Shown piece after piece: positions 39,509 to 40,329 of a DNA stretch of 40,329 nt (positions are counted from its first letter, which is position 1; each line of letters opens with the position of its first letter). Where the stretch lies: NCBI RefSeq assembly GCF_000818175.1, contig NZ_JTIY01000004.1, positions 1 to 40,329 on the forward strand. The letters are read 5' to 3'. This DNA comes from Streptomyces sp. AcH 505. Lineage in GTDB: Bacteria > Actinomycetota > Actinomycetes > Streptomycetales > Streptomycetaceae. Under the pieces are notes generated by a model, which saw nothing but the letters and a program-made list of their open reading frames with translations, did no database searches and was not told the origin of the DNA. The translations under genes were made by a program, and so were the position numbers.

Positions 39509-40329
39509 ATGACTGAACTGTCCCTGCCCAAAATGCCGAAGACACCTCCGGGCAGTGTGCTGGAAGCTGTCGGCAACACCCCCGTGCTGTGGGTGGACGA
39601 GCCCCTCGCGACCGCGCCCGGCGGCTTCTGGGCCAAACTGGAAGGGTTCAACCCCGGAGGCATCAAGGACCGCGCCGCGCTCCACATGGTCGCCAAGGCC
39701 CGCGAACGCGGTGATCTGCGCCCTGGCGCCCCGATCGTGGAATCCACCTCCGGCACCCTTGGACTCGGCCTGGCACTCGCCGGGGTCCTGCACGGCCACC
39801 CCGTACACCTGGTCACCGACCCCGGCATGGAACCGATCATGGAGCGGATGCTTACCGCCCACGGTGCCACGCTCTACATCGTGGACCACCCTCACCCCGA
39901 AGGCGGATGGCAAGAAGCACGCCGCCAGAAGGTCACCGAAATCCTTGCCGCTCTGCCAGGCGCGTGGTCGCCGGACCAATACCACAACCCCGACAACGTA
40001 GCCGCGTACGAGGGCCTTGCCGGCGAGCTCACCGACCAGCTGGAGCACATCGACATCCTGGTGTGCGCGGTCGGCACCGGCGGACACTCCGCAGGCATCA
40101 CCCGCGGAGTGCGCCAACGCATCCCCGGCGTACGGCTGGTGGGCGTCGACACCATCGGCTCGACCATCTTCGGCCAGCCCGCCCGCACCCGGCTCATGCG
40201 CGGACTCGGCTCCTCGATCTACCCGCGTAACGTCGACTACACGGCATTCAGCGAAGTCCACTGGGTCGCGCCGGCCGAAGCTGTCTGGTCAGCACGCCGA
40301 CTGGCCGCCCGCCAGTTCGCCACCGGCGG
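39509..40329 (+). CDS. Cysteine-synthase-like PLP enzyme (partial, runs off the end)
   Basis: At least 273 aa, open at the window edge. PLP Lys53 in [11 protein letters not shown], the asparagine/serine loop [12 protein letters not shown], and the phosphate-binding GTGGHSAG place it in the O-acetylserine sulfhydrylase/cystathionine beta-synthase fold (beta family). [14 protein letters not shown] is the usual N-terminal strand. Standard CysK has TSGNTG where this has TSGTLG, so the substrate may differ from O-acetylserine plus sulfide. The ribosome binding site is weak (GAAAGAAA). Downstream partners are outside the window. Confidence 0.85.
   Translation, partial: MTELSLPKMPKTPPGSVLEAVGNTPVLWVDEPLATAPGGFWAKLEGFNPGGIKDRAALHMVAKARERGDLRPGAPIVESTSGTLGLGLALAGVLHGHPVHLVTDPGMEPIMERMLTAHGATLYIVDHPHPEGGWQEARRQKVTEILAALPGAWSPDQYHNPDNVAAYEGLAGELTDQLEHIDILVCAVGTGGHSAGITRGVRQRIPGVRLVGVDTIGSTIFGQPARTRLMRGLGSSIYPRNVDYTAFSEVHWVAPAEAVWSARRLAARQFATG

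Noticed and set aside
1..40329. tRNA genes, CRISPR arrays, insertion sequences or phage genes
   Set aside because: No cloverleaf-like sequence, regularly spaced repeats, transposase motif or phage structural gene was seen on either strand.

Overview
The window is a 40 kb piece of a high-GC actinobacterial chromosome, almost certainly Streptomyces or a close relative. Codons end overwhelmingly in G or C, GTG and TTG starts are common, and there is a DmdR/IdeR-type iron box, a DUF5133 gene, a SigB-family stress sigma factor and a Leu-TTA codon in a lipoprotein gene. The gene mix and several decaying gene remnants suggest accessory, arm-like chromosome. I see no rRNA, tRNA, CRISPR array, insertion sequence or prophage.

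Layout. (1) 1-124: tail of a TetR-like regulator. (2) 448-4168: two exported carbohydrate-active proteins, a Tat-exported clan GH-D-like glycosidase with an inserted carbohydrate-binding module and an SGNH esterase with a ricin-type lectin domain. (3) 4201-6348: a short-chain dehydrogenase and an F420/NADP-reductase-like protein, with a divergent TetR regulator and clear operator repeats between them. (4) 6411-8672: a 5'-truncated ketoacyl-ACP synthase III remnant, a metallo-beta-lactamase-fold hydrolase and a VOC protein. (5) 8911-11951: a PobA-like flavin monooxygenase between two AraC regulators. (6) 12037-17468: iron-siderophore import operon (lipoprotein receptor, two permeases, ATPase, EntS-like MFS exporter) behind a promoter whose start lies inside an iron box. 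(7) 17815-24668: GNAT acetyltransferase, SDR, large LuxR-family ATPase regulator, a methyltransferase remnant and an amidase. (8) 24609-32365: a stress block with the SigB-like sigma factor, two SDRs, DUF5133 protein, Dps, a YbdK-type carboxylate-amine ligase, an SRPBCC protein and a zinc alcohol dehydrogenase. (9) 32366-39359: broken VOC and ATP-grasp genes, three lipoproteins, a VOC protein, a BlaI/M56 sensor-repressor pair, an NlpC/P60 cell-wall hydrolase and a CDF metal exporter. (10) 39509-end: 5' part of a cysteine-synthase-like PLP enzyme.

How genes may work together. The strongest system-level signal is the stress block. Sequences fitting the SigB-type promoter (GNNT, 14-16 bp, GGGTAY or GGGWA) precede the sigma gene itself, the DUF5133 gene, the SDR-dps pair and the ybdK-like gene, which suggests a local self-amplifying regulon. 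A second theme is leaderless transcription: six genes, four of them regulators, have a TANNNT -10 box ending 6-8 bases before the ATG and no usable ribosome binding site. A third is a possible BlaI-M56-NlpC cell-wall circuit, with a tandem 8-bp repeat lying exactly in the NlpC/P60 promoter. I did not find a wholly new system that I can support from sequence alone; the items above are the best leads.
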